Below are positions 24,764-33,019 of a DNA stretch of 50,343 nt, piece by piece. Below the pieces are notes generated by a model, which searched no databases, was not told the origin of the DNA, and saw nothing but the letters and a program-made list of their open reading frames with translations. This DNA is from an uncultured Nitrosomonas sp. (lineage in GTDB: Bacteria > Pseudomonadota > Gammaproteobacteria > Burkholderiales > Nitrosomonadaceae). The first letter of the stretch is position 1; the number at the start of each line of letters is the position of its first letter. Both the position numbers and the translations under genes were made by a program. The stretch covers positions 1 through 50,343 of the forward strand of contig CADEDJ010000019.1 in assembly GCA_902826055.1 (NCBI GenBank). The letters are read 5' to 3'.

Positions 24764-25261
24764 ATGCATCCATACGCCCGTTTGCTGCATGAGCTTGTGG
24801 AACTACGCGACGAGCTGTTGGCGCTCGAACACGCGTCTTCAAACATATTACAGTCTATTCATCCTTCACATCTATCCAGCACTATTGATTTGATTCATTA
24901 CTTGGGTTTGAGACGGCGGGATATTCGTCCTCTGCAAGAAAGGCTGGCGGCAGTGGGTCTTTCATCGCTAGGCCGGATGGAATCTCATGTCTTTTCTAAT
25001 CTCGATGCCATCATCGATCTTCTAAGTTGCGCACTGGGTAAGAAATTACCAGAAGACATATCGCTCCCTCCAGATACGACGGGAATGCCTCTGCTTGAAA
25101 GCCATACCAATCATTTATTCGGCAGACCGCCCACGCATCGCCGGGTACGAATCATGGTCACGATGTCAAGTGAAGTGGCAATTCAGGTTTCTGATTGCCA
25201 TTCATTCTATTTTCGATACTTCTTCCCAAAGCTGGCGATAGGCGTGGTTAGCTTGTTTTGA
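24764..25261 (+). pseudogene. Truncated pyruvate-kinase-like gene (N-terminal domain only)
   Basis: The first 140 or so residues read as the N-terminal helical extension of the longer pyruvate-kinase-like proteins of proteobacteria: ARLLHELVELRDELLALE, STIDLIHYLGLRRRDIRPLQ, ERLAAVGLSSLGRMESHV. The start of the kinase barrel follows: HTNHLFGRPPTHRRVRIMVT and MSSEVA. In the family this strand leads into the catalytic barrel. Here, after about 25180, homology stops and the frame merely runs antisense through the end of parA (HSFYFRYFFPKLAIGVVSLF) to a stop at 25261. The catalytic parts are therefore absent and the gene has been cut by a rearrangement whose junction is near the end of parA. Confidence 0.72.
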
Positions 25262-25942
25262 TTTGGCAAAAACATCGACTGGCGCTTTGTGTATACCCAT
25301 TTTTTCGATGTCTGATGAATAAGGAATAGTCGTTTTCAAAAATATTTTATATCGTGCAGACATCGCACGCATGGTTTCCTTGTGCAGCGACTTTTGGTTT
25401 TGAACCATAGAAAAGAAAGGAACAATCTTATTTTGTGGATAGTCATTTTCCTTGAAAAAAATCATCAATTGCTCAAAAGTACGTTCTGAAAGCGTGGTGG
25501 GTATGACGGGTACCAGTAGCACATCGGATGCAATAAATATGGACTCGGATAGATGACTAATCGATGGCGGACAATCCAATATCACCAGGTCATACTCCTT
25601 ATCAAAACCTTTCAATACGCGCCTCAACCGATTTTTGCGTTTCTTAAAGCCCGCCAGTAATGAATCGAAGTTACGAAAACTCAAATGTGCCGGGATAACA
25701 TCCAGATTCTCAAAATCGCTTGCCTTAATGTGTGTAACCAAATTTTCGTAGGCTTTAAAAAAGCGCTTAGCCCATTTTTTTGTGGATGGCCTAACTCTGA
25801 AGTAATAGGATGAAGCACCTTGAGGATCCAGGTCAATGAGTAGTGTTTTTGATCCGGATTTGGCAGCCCAATAAGCAAGATTGACCGACGTAGCCGTTTT
25901 TCCGACCCCACCTTTCATACTGTAAGAAGCGATCACTCTCAT
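25202..25942 (-). CDS. ParA/MinD-family ATPase, partner of CHAD protein
   Basis: 246 residues. The deviant Walker A motif is MKGGVGKTATSVNLAYWAA (residues 9-27) with the signature Lys. Then come Walker A' LLIDLDPQGASSYYF, and Walker B/switch YDLVILDCPPSISHLSESIF. This is a classic ParA-type ATPase dimerising on DNA or membranes to position a cargo. No parB or parS-like gene is adjacent. Instead its ATG overlaps the stop of the CHAD protein gene by 4 bp (ATGA). Translational coupling makes the CHAD protein, or the granule it binds, the likely cargo (inference). Confidence 0.93.
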   Translation of the reverse strand: MRVIASYSMKGGVGKTATSVNLAYWAAKSGSKTLLIDLDPQGASSYYFRVRPSTKKWAKRFFKAYENLVTHIKASDFENLDVIPAHLSFRNFDSLLAGFKKRKNRLRRVLKGFDKEYDLVILDCPPSISHLSESIFIASDVLLVPVIPTTLSERTFEQLMIFFKENDYPQNKIVPFFSMVQNQKSLHKETMRAMSARYKIFLKTTIPYSSDIEKMGIHKAPVDVFAKSKQANHAYRQLWEEVSKIE

Positions 25943-27462
25943 CCCAAACCCTTTGTTTTCCTAATCCCAAATACCAAATTAAATTCATTGGTCATATTTT
26001 CTGTAAAAAAATCAGCGATCGCGCTCTCAACTTTCGAGCGCTTCTCTATTTTCTTTTGGTGCAAAATGGCTATCAAGCCACTCAAAGAGTTGGACATATC
26101 AACCAGGGCGTCGTCAACGTAACCGTTTAAGATTCCAATTTGCACACCATAATCATTATAGTCACCCAATATTGTTTGTATTTTTTTAATTTCGCCAACT
26201 ATTTTTACAATACGTTTTTTTGGCAGCAAATCCACAAAAAATTCGATCAAATAACGCAGTTTTTTAAACTCAATACGTAACGCGTGAATGTTTTCATCGG
26301 GTGACTGACAGCTAATCCCCTGGCACATCGCCAGCATTTTATGATAACGCTTTAATATTAATTTTTTCACAACGCGTGCTATTGATTTTGATGCCATAGC
26401 AGTTTCAAAAACAGAATTCAGCGAGAATTCCGCAGCACAACTAGCAATAGTGGCTTTGTAATCTTTAGAAGACAAATACCTAGCCACTTTGTTTTTTTCC
26501 TGCTTACGCTGTTTCTCAATTAAGCCATATAACTTATTTAATCCGCTTTCAAAATTTGCTGGGAGCATCGTACGGTAGCTTTCATGAGCCAATATCAATA
26601 CATCCAAATCGCGTAACTTGTTTGTTTTACCAGCAATTAGGGATAATTTAGGCTTCAGCGTATCAATCAATGTTGTTGGCAGCGTTTTTTTTAACAAACT
26701 GATTAAAGATCTTAGTTTGCGTACATTCACTCGAAATTGATGCAAAAATTCCGTATCAGTGTCCGCAATGACACCTCTTACATGACGTTCTGCCTGATCA
26801 AGCATCGCAAGTGCTATAGATCGTACCGCCGGTTCCGCTTGCATAGCCACAGTCAAAAGAAGAACCGAGTTGCCTTGTTTCGATTTGAAAACTTCAAGAT
26901 CTTGAGCTTCTAACAAGCACTTCAACCCAAAATCCTTAATTTTTGCCTTAATAAGAGGCTCAAGTATTTGCGCTGCTCTGGTATGAAATTTTGAATAGCC
27001 GCGCAGCGCCCGGAGAGTACAATAACAAGTTGGTTGATCGCCACCCATCGATTGTGTTAGGCGCCCTTTCACGACTATTTTTTGATCGCTGTTGCGCAGC
27101 GAAAAGTCAGTCTCAAGTAATCGTAAGGATGCGACCAGTAATATTGCACGCAAACCGATTAATTTTTGCAATTTGGCTTTAACTTCACTTTCCCGAAACT
27201 CCCACCAAAATCTGGCATCGCCTGGTGCGCTCACCGTATCGATACAACCGGAATGGGCGATAAGCTGGAATTTTTGCTTATCCGCATTGCAAAGCAAATA
27301 ATTCGCTTGCCAAAGATGCGCGTCAAAATCATCGTAAAATCGCAGTGTAGATGATATGGCTGGCTTGATTTCTATCTCAAACTCGGATGACAATCCGGAG
27401 AAAATATCGGCGTGCTGGACTGTCTCGCTTAATTCCCAAGTAATGACTGGCAAAGAATTCAT
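25939..27462 (-). CDS. CYTH-like/CHAD domain protein
   Basis: 507 residues. The N-terminus looks like a reduced CYTH domain: FEIEIKP (the ExExK-like entry), then STLRFYDDFDAHLWQANYLL and FWWEFRE. The C-terminal 290 residues are a CHAD domain with the two hallmark His/Lys/Arg helices: TEFLHQFRVNVRKLRSLISL (near 242) and ENIHALRIEFKKLRYLIEFF (near 393). Long basic helices with KLRDLDVLI and GDYNDYGV follow the family. CHAD proteins bind polyphosphate and have been seen on polyphosphate granules in Ralstonia. The gene is the first of a two-gene operon with parA, and its start lies 123 bp from the divergent acyltransferase. Confidence 0.9.
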   Translation of the reverse strand: MNSLPVITWELSETVQHADIFSGLSSEFEIEIKPAISSTLRFYDDFDAHLWQANYLLCNADKQKFQLIAHSGCIDTVSAPGDARFWWEFRESEVKAKLQKLIGLRAILLVASLRLLETDFSLRNSDQKIVVKGRLTQSMGGDQPTCYCTLRALRGYSKFHTRAAQILEPLIKAKIKDFGLKCLLEAQDLEVFKSKQGNSVLLLTVAMQAEPAVRSIALAMLDQAERHVRGVIADTDTEFLHQFRVNVRKLRSLISLLKKTLPTTLIDTLKPKLSLIAGKTNKLRDLDVLILAHESYRTMLPANFESGLNKLYGLIEKQRKQEKNKVARYLSSKDYKATIASCAAEFSLNSVFETAMASKSIARVVKKLILKRYHKMLAMCQGISCQSPDENIHALRIEFKKLRYLIEFFVDLLPKKRIVKIVGEIKKIQTILGDYNDYGVQIGILNGYVDDALVDMSNSLSGLIAILHQKKIEKRSKVESAIADFFTENMTNEFNLVFGIRKTKGLG

Positions 27463-27585
27463 TGATCGATTTTAATTTGATACCGTCAGTATGACTGCTA
27501 TGATCATGCCGCAACTTAACTGAAAAAATATCGCAAATAGTAATAGTGTGCCAGCATTATTTCCAATCACTCCAGAGGACATGAC

Positions 27586-28650
27586 TTGCAATATCAAAAT
27601 TCTCAGCACGAATGGTCGATAGAGCTGCTTCGCGGCATAGCAGCACTGATGGTGGTATTTGCGCACTATTATCCGTTAGCGGGTATCGAGCCTGGTCTGC
27701 TGAAATTTTTCTTCTCCGGCGTCGATTTGTTTTTTGTAATCAGTGGATTTGTATTTGCACCTTATCTATTTGGCAAACAATTCGCCGTCGTGCCTTTTAT
27801 GATACGCCGCATATTCCGTATTTATCCGCTTTACTTGGCGGCGTTATTCGCTTACATCGCTTTGCATCTTTATCAGAACCTTGCAATCGAGCATATTGCG
27901 GCACATCTGTTTTTTCTGCATACCCTGGAATCAAAAGCAATCGCTTTTTATTACAATCCTGCTTTCTGGAGTTTGCCTCCTGAAGTTGAATTTTACCTCT
28001 TCCTGCCTTTGTGGCTGCTCATTGTCAATCGAATCCGGCACTATGCCATCATTTTCCCCATCGCACTGGTCGCACATTTAGTCATTGCGTTCATGTCTCC
28101 GGCCAATGCAGGAGAAATTAATTTCTGGGCAATACTGGCCATTCATTTGCCCGGAATGCTCATCGAATTTTTATTAGGAGCAATTGTTTGGCGAGTCATT
28201 ACACAATCGAAAAACTTATCCTTGCGCCTAATCCTGTTGTTGATCGGATTTATTTTCTGGATAACCCTTGCACAGATTTTCTCGTCGCGGGGTGACGGTG
28301 TAATCGCTTCCGATCCCATACTCCGCGGCAATATGGGTTTGTTCGCCGCACTGACGTACAGCATAATACTGTGCGGATGGATAGGATTGATCAAACAATG
28401 TCCCCAGTGGCTTAGGCAGTGTTCTATCATCCTTGGTAATTTGAGTTATGGTATCTATCTGTTTCACAATGCCATGCCCATTGCTCTCCAAAAATTATCG
28501 AGCCACATTTCGGACACCTCCTTCGCAGTAATCTGCTTCGTATGCACCTTGCTGATAGCTACCCTTGCGCATATTGTCGTTGAAGCGCCTTTACGAAAAT
28601 TGGGACGGCAGTGGGCTGCAAACATTCAAACCTCTTCAGCTCAAAAATAG
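27586..28650 (+). CDS. Acyltransferase 3 family membrane protein (OafA/YrhL-like)
   Basis: 354 residues, about ten hydrophobic helices. The N-terminus has SIELLRGIAALMVVFAHYYP with the conserved R and H, followed by FFFSGVDLFFVISGFVFAPY, FMIRRIFRIYPLYL and FWSLPPEVEFYLFLPLW. All are signatures of membrane O-acyltransferases that decorate lipopolysaccharide, peptidoglycan or exopolysaccharide. The start is TTG at 27586, supported by AGAGGA 7 bp upstream; no in-frame ATG is possible nearby. It is a single gene, and the acceptor substrate is unknown. Confidence 0.9.
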   Translation: MQYQNSQHEWSIELLRGIAALMVVFAHYYPLAGIEPGLLKFFFSGVDLFFVISGFVFAPYLFGKQFAVVPFMIRRIFRIYPLYLAALFAYIALHLYQNLAIEHIAAHLFFLHTLESKAIAFYYNPAFWSLPPEVEFYLFLPLWLLIVNRIRHYAIIFPIALVAHLVIAFMSPANAGEINFWAILAIHLPGMLIEFLLGAIVWRVITQSKNLSLRLILLLIGFIFWITLAQIFSSRGDGVIASDPILRGNMGLFAALTYSIILCGWIGLIKQCPQWLRQCSIILGNLSYGIYLFHNAMPIALQKLSSHISDTSFAVICFVCTLLIATLAHIVVEAPLRKLGRQWAANIQTSSAQK

Positions 28651-28937
28651 CTATTAAATCATGTTTCGTTTCTGAAACTCAGCTTCTATTCAATCTCATT
28701 TTTATTTCAAAGGATAGGGTAGAACCGATTGTCCTCCAGGCTAATCCATTTCTGTCTTTTTCCGGGAAATTGATATAACGGGCATTAATTTTATGTCCAT
28801 TTTTTGTCCACTTTACATTATTGCCTAGCCATCGCCAGCAAGGGATTATCTTTATCGTGCTTGGTTATTTTTTTCTGCACTTTAACAGGGATAACAATCA
28901 TTTTTACATTCAAATTTTTAAGAATAATGAGGATATT

Positions 28938-29411
28938 ATGATGAAATCAAATGTTTTGCGATCTTGGCTAACCCTTATCGTTGCAATGTTAACGCTCATC
29001 CTGGGCCCGATCGCAGCCAGTCACGCTGAAGATGGGTCAGATAAGAGCAAAGCCCAGAATATTGTGGTGCATCTAGGGCAAGCAACCAACGATTTGCATT
29101 CTGCACACATGGCGCTCAGGATTGGTACCAATCTGTTGCAACACCGCGCCAAAGTTACGTTATTTCTTGATCGCGAAGGTGTTCGCTTGGCTGACAGCAG
29201 AATTCCATGGGAGAATCTGACTTGGGCTGGTAATAATATTGCAGACGAATTTGATGAATTCGTTAATACAGGCGGAAAAGTTTTGGTTTGTCCGGGTTGT
29301 GCTGCTGACGCAGGCATTACTGCAAGTGATTTACGTCCTGGCGCAACCATGGGGAATCCCGATTCAGTTGCAAAAACCTTGTTGCGTGCCGACAAAATTA
29401 TTGACTATTAA
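28938..29411 (+). CDS. Exported DsrE/DsrF-like family protein
   Basis: The frame is open from 28821, but the ATG at 28938 has TGAGGA 4 to 5 bp upstream and begins a clear signal peptide (MMKSNVLRSWLTLIVAMLTL, cleavage after SHA-E). The mature part of about 130 residues has the DsrE fold pattern: NIVVHLGQATNDLHSAHMAL, KVTLFLDREGVRLADSRIP, VLVCPGCAADAGI and ADKIIDY. The Cys pair in CPGC is notable because DsrE relatives use a Cys in sulfur transfer. A periplasmic sulfur or metal role is only a suggestion. No other sulfur genes are nearby. Confidence 0.87.
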   Translation: MMKSNVLRSWLTLIVAMLTLILGPIAASHAEDGSDKSKAQNIVVHLGQATNDLHSAHMALRIGTNLLQHRAKVTLFLDREGVRLADSRIPWENLTWAGNNIADEFDEFVNTGGKVLVCPGCAADAGITASDLRPGATMGNPDSVAKTLLRADKIIDY

Positions 29412-29469
29412 TTGCTTTGAACTTGTGACAATAATCTGAAAAAGTGTAAAAAGTAATCTGCATGCGCTT

Positions 29470-29503
29470 TAATACCTGCCGAGTATCGATTCGGCAGGTA
29501 TTA
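29470..29503. repeat. 13-bp perfect inverted repeat, possible terminator
   Basis: TAATACCTGCCGA (29470-29482) and TCGGCAGGTATTA (29491-29503) flank an 8-bp loop, 58 bp after the DsrE stop. The stem is long and GC-rich at its tip but there is no T-run on either strand, so termination would be non-standard. Confidence 0.7.
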
Positions 29504-29594
29504 GTTGTAGGAGTTCAAATGTAAAATGTCAACAGACCCTAGCAGGAAGTTTTTCATCAAACCGTCGCAAATACTCTATTTTTCTGTAGTTTCT

Positions 29595-30092
29595 TTATAT
29601 CCTGACCGATTTCCAATAATTAAATTTCCAATAAGCATGGTCTAATTTAGATATTGTTACTCCCTTTTTCTCAGATGCGTGAAGGAATTTATTTTTTTCC
29701 AGATAAATTCCTACATGACTTGAGGTAATACCAGTTTTAAAAAAAACAAGATCCCCAGATCTTAGATCACTCTTTTTAATCTCTTTACCGAGTTTTGCCT
29801 GCATCCAAGTTGTTCGTGGCAAATCCAAACCAAGTCTGGATTTAAACGTCAAATATACAAATCCTGAGCAGTCAATCCCATGCTGACTTAAACCACCCCG
29901 TTGATAACGCACGCCTTGCCAGTCATTAAATTGAGAATAAAGTGCTTCTTTGATAGCACTGGTATCTGTTAATCTATCTGCAGGAGCATGGAAATTAAAC
30001 TTTGTCGAATTGTTTTTCTGAAGCAATCCACAGCTCACTAGTACACTACAAATAGTAACTAAATAAACTAACCGTAAGACATTTCTTCGCAT
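29595..30092 (-). CDS. NlpC/P60 family lipoprotein, peptidoglycan endopeptidase
   Basis: 165 residues. A lipoprotein signal (LVYLVTICSVLVSCGLL, lipobox V-S-C near residue 21) is followed by an NlpC/P60 catalytic domain. The nucleophile Cys is in HGIDCSGFVYLTF, the His in SSHVGIYLE and the third polar residue in FLHASEKKGV. The GDLVFFKTG strand is also typical. It should cut peptide cross-links in the cell wall, like Spr/NlpC of E. coli, from the outer or inner membrane leaflet. It lies 47 bp downstream of cheB on the same strand but is functionally unrelated to it. Confidence 0.93.
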   Translation of the reverse strand: MRRNVLRLVYLVTICSVLVSCGLLQKNNSTKFNFHAPADRLTDTSAIKEALYSQFNDWQGVRYQRGGLSQHGIDCSGFVYLTFKSRLGLDLPRTTWMQAKLGKEIKKSDLRSGDLVFFKTGITSSHVGIYLEKNKFLHASEKKGVTISKLDHAYWKFNYWKSVRI

Positions 30093-30139
30093 TGATATTG
30101 TTTTACTTTACACAAATCAATAGTACATACTGATAAACC

Positions 30140-31219
30140 CTAAATTCGGCTGCTACGTGCCCCCATACTTGACAGTTTAAATAATACGCATTTCGCCATA
30201 TCCTTCAACGACACAATTTCGTCTACTCCGCCAGCTGCAATCGCTTCTTTTGGCATCCCAAAAACAACACAACTTGCTTCATCCTGTGCAAAATTGTAGG
30301 CACCTGCTTTATGCATTTCTAACATACCCGCTGCACCATCTTTACCCATGCCGGTGAGAATAACACCTACTGCATTCTTACCCGCGCAGTTAGCTGCTGA
30401 ACGAAATAGTACATCAACCGAAGGACGATGTCGACTAACCGGTTCTCCTTGATTTAATTCAGTCATGTAATTTGCGCCACTGCGTTTTAGCAATAAATGC
30501 GAATGCCCCGGTGCAATAAAGGCATGGCCTGGTAAAACTCTTTCGCCACCTTTTGCTTCAACTACAGATATTTTACATATACTATTCAATCGATTAGCAA
30601 ATGACTTAGTAAAACCTTCTGGCATGTGCTGAGTCACTAAAATACCTGGAGAATCAGGAGGCATTTGAATCAAAAATTCTTTAATTGCTTCTGTACCACC
30701 AGTTGAAGCACCTACAATTATCAGTTTCTCAGTTGAAGCAACTCGATTGGAAATCGCTGGTAAAACGGCATCTGCTGTTGCACTTTTCATTATTGTCATA
30801 GGCGCAGAGCGCTTTAGTCTCGCCGACTTTGCAATACGAATTTTATTTGCAATATTTTTACCGTACTCTTTCAATCCCGATGCGATATCAATTTTAGGCT
30901 TAGCTACAAAATCAACTGCACCCAACTCCAGCGCACGAAACGTTATATCCGAACCTTTTTCAGTAAGTGTTGAAACCATGACTACTGGCATTGGCCTCAA
31001 ACGCATTAATTTTTCCAGAAAATCTAATCCATCCATTTTCGGCATCTCAACGTCCAATGTCAGCACATCAGGATTTTTTTCTCGAATCATTTCTCGTGCC
31101 ACTAAAGGATCAGTGGCGGTGCCAATAACTTCCATATCAGGTTGATCATTGATGATCTCAGTTAACAATTTACGAATTAAAGCTGAATCATCAACAACTA
31201 AGACTGTGATTTTTTTCAT
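30140..31219 (-). CDS. cheB: Chemotaxis protein-glutamate methylesterase/glutamine deamidase
   Basis: About 359 residues from the ATG at 31219 ([19 protein letters not shown]); an upstream in-frame TTG at 31231 is less likely. The receiver holds the phosphoacceptor Asp in [18 protein letters not shown]. After a linker, the C-terminal methylesterase has the catalytic Ser in [12 protein letters not shown], the His in [10 protein letters not shown] and the Asp in [10 protein letters not shown], so the triad is complete. It removes methyl groups from receptors and deamidates Gln. It is the last gene of the che run, 12 bp after cheD. Confidence 0.97.
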   Translation of the reverse strand: MKKITVLVVDDSALIRKLLTEIINDQPDMEVIGTATDPLVAREMIREKNPDVLTLDVEMPKMDGLDFLEKLMRLRPMPVVMVSTLTEKGSDITFRALELGAVDFVAKPKIDIASGLKEYGKNIANKIRIAKSARLKRSAPMTIMKSATADAVLPAISNRVASTEKLIIVGASTGGTEAIKEFLIQMPPDSPGILVTQHMPEGFTKSFANRLNSICKISVVEAKGGERVLPGHAFIAPGHSHLLLKRSGANYMTELNQGEPVSRHRPSVDVLFRSAANCAGKNAVGVILTGMGKDGAAGMLEMHKAGAYNFAQDEASCVVFGMPKEAIAAGGVDEIVSLKDMAKCVLFKLSSMGARSSRI

Positions 31220-31231
31220 GATCAAGCTCAA

Positions 31232-31843
31232 TTAAGAAAATAATTCTATCTCACCGCCACTATCAGCTTTTTGTAACTGCTGTTTATAATCTTTTTCACG
31301 CTGAGAAATAGTTGTGTTATGTACATTACGTAATTTCTTTACCATCACTTTGTTATTTTTGGGAAAAAAATAGACTTTCCGTGGATAAATATCTACTAAA
31401 TCTTGTGCAACAATTCGTATCTTTTCTGTTTGTAGGAACTTCAAAACGAAATCAGCATTTCGTTGCCCTACATTTGCAACTGTCAAGCCATCTAACACAT
31501 TTCCACCACCGAATACTTTTGCTTCTAGATTACACCGGCGGGCTCCCAATTTTAGTAATTGATTAATAAGTATTTCCATTGCATAAGTACCATAGCGTGC
31601 CGACGCATTTAATGGATTAGCAATATCTCCGCTTCCATCTGGCAGCATGAAATGATTCATGCCCCCAATGCCACTATAACAATCACGTATGCAGGCCGAA
31701 ACACATGAACCTAATACCGTTACAAGCAATATATTTTTGTCTGTTACATAATATTCACCTGGAAGCAATTTAACAGCTTCACTATTAAAGCTCTTGTCAA
31801 AATAAAAGTTGCTCGCAACTTGCTCATCGACAATTTCAGCCAT
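31232..31843 (-). CDS. cheD: Chemoreceptor glutamine deamidase
   Basis: 203 residues. The CheD hallmarks are LVTVLGSCVSACIRD with the catalytic Cys, GMNHFMLPDG with the catalytic His, and LEAKVFGGGNVLDGL and NVGQRNADFVLKFL. It deamidates specific receptor glutamines so that CheR can methylate them. It lies between cheR (4 bp) and cheB (12 bp), a translationally coupled adaptation module. The extended acidic N-terminus and polar C-terminal tail are not conserved features. Confidence 0.96.
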   Translation of the reverse strand: MAEIVDEQVASNFYFDKSFNSEAVKLLPGEYYVTDKNILLVTVLGSCVSACIRDCYSGIGGMNHFMLPDGSGDIANPLNASARYGTYAMEILINQLLKLGARRCNLEAKVFGGGNVLDGLTVANVGQRNADFVLKFLQTEKIRIVAQDLVDIYPRKVYFFPKNNKVMVKKLRNVHNTTISQREKDYKQQLQKADSGGEIELFS

Positions 31844-31847
31844 ACTG

Positions 31848-32711
31848 TCACCTTTGCTTGTTTGCTAACTCATATACAGTTTTCTCGCGCAATTTGAATA
31901 AATCAGCCGCATGCTGAAAACTCTCAGAGTGGCCCGCAAACAATAGTCCGTCAGGAGCCAACAATGGTACAAATTTATTTAGAATTTTGTATTGAGTAGG
32001 TTTATCAAAATATATCATTACGTTACGGCAAAATATTGCATCAAAAGGACCTCGTACTGGCCAATTCTCATCCAGCAAATTTAGTTGCCGAAAAGTAATC
32101 ATATTCCGCAACTCAGGACGGACTCTTGCCGATCCTGCATGATGCCCCTTACCTTTCAAAAAAAATTGCCGGAGTTTGTCCTTTGGTACTTTTTCTAACT
32201 TATCGAGTGGATAAATTCCCAACTGGGCTTTTGCAAGTACATTCGTATCTAGATCAGTCGCCAAAATATGTACTGGCGGTGTAAATGACTTGAACGCCTG
32301 CACCATCGCCATTGCCATAGAATAAGGTTCCTCACCAGTAGAAGATGCACTACACCATAGTTGAATTTTTTTTTGATTCTTGCGTTGCTCGATGTGCTTC
32401 TCAAGGATAGGAAAGTGATGTTGCTCACGAAAAAAAGCAGTAAGATTGGTAGTTAGCGCGTTTGTGAATGCTTCTAGTTCATTCGCATCTCCACTTTCAA
32501 GGAAATTTAGATAATCATGGAAGCTATTTAAGCTATTAGCACGTACTCGTCGAGCAAGACGACTGTAAACCATATTTTGTTTACTAGAAGAAAGCGAAAT
32601 GCCAGCATGTTTGTAAATCAGCTTCTTAATACGCTCAAAATCAGCTTCAGTAAAAGCATATTCACGTGATTTATTATCATAAATCTTTTCAAAATCTGAA
32701 GCTCTGTCCAT
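31848..32711 (-). CDS. cheR: Chemotaxis protein methyltransferase
   Basis: 287 residues. The helical N-domain begins FTEADFERIKKLIYKHAGIS and includes YSRLARRVR. The SAM-binding domain contains LWCSASSTGEEPYSMAMAMV, ILATDLDTNVLAKAQLGIY and the motif FDAIFCRNVMIYFDKPTQ, ending with GHSESF. It methylates receptor glutamates from S-adenosylmethionine. It starts the cheR-cheD-cheB block; the 308-bp gap upstream separates it from cheA. Confidence 0.97.
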   Translation of the reverse strand: MDRASDFEKIYDNKSREYAFTEADFERIKKLIYKHAGISLSSSKQNMVYSRLARRVRANSLNSFHDYLNFLESGDANELEAFTNALTTNLTAFFREQHHFPILEKHIEQRKNQKKIQLWCSASSTGEEPYSMAMAMVQAFKSFTPPVHILATDLDTNVLAKAQLGIYPLDKLEKVPKDKLRQFFLKGKGHHAGSARVRPELRNMITFRQLNLLDENWPVRGPFDAIFCRNVMIYFDKPTQYKILNKFVPLLAPDGLLFAGHSESFQHAADLFKLREKTVYELANKQR

Positions 32712-33019
32712 AATATCGCACTCATTAGAATTAGATAATTTTTTAACACGAAGTTCTATTCAATAATTAATTGAATAGAATAAAATTATTATGCTTAAAT
32801 AAGCATTCTTAGTAAGAATCAAGAACTGCTTTTGTTGAATAAATTTCCTATTTAGGTTTTGGTTTCTACATTAAATGTACACGCTTTTCTATCTTTTGAA
32901 TCAAGCAAAATCAGCGACCTACATACAACTGACTCAGTTTCAGTAATTTTGCTATTTCAGGTATGCTGGATTCCGTAACTCAATATAATTTTTGCCTATA
33001 CAAAAAAGGCGAAAATTAA
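32712..33019. other. Intergenic gap between cheA and cheR
   Basis: 308 bp, AT-rich, no open frame and no cheW or receptor remnant recognised. It probably carries a leader or promoter for cheRDB (minus strand). Confidence 0.4.

Noticed and set aside
24603..24842. 79-residue minus-strand open frame
   Set aside because: Overlaps the recognised pyruvate-kinase-like N-terminus on the other strand; no supporting features.
25202..27462. Plasmid partition locus
   Set aside because: No parB, parS repeats, replication gene or origin nearby; the partner is a CHAD protein.
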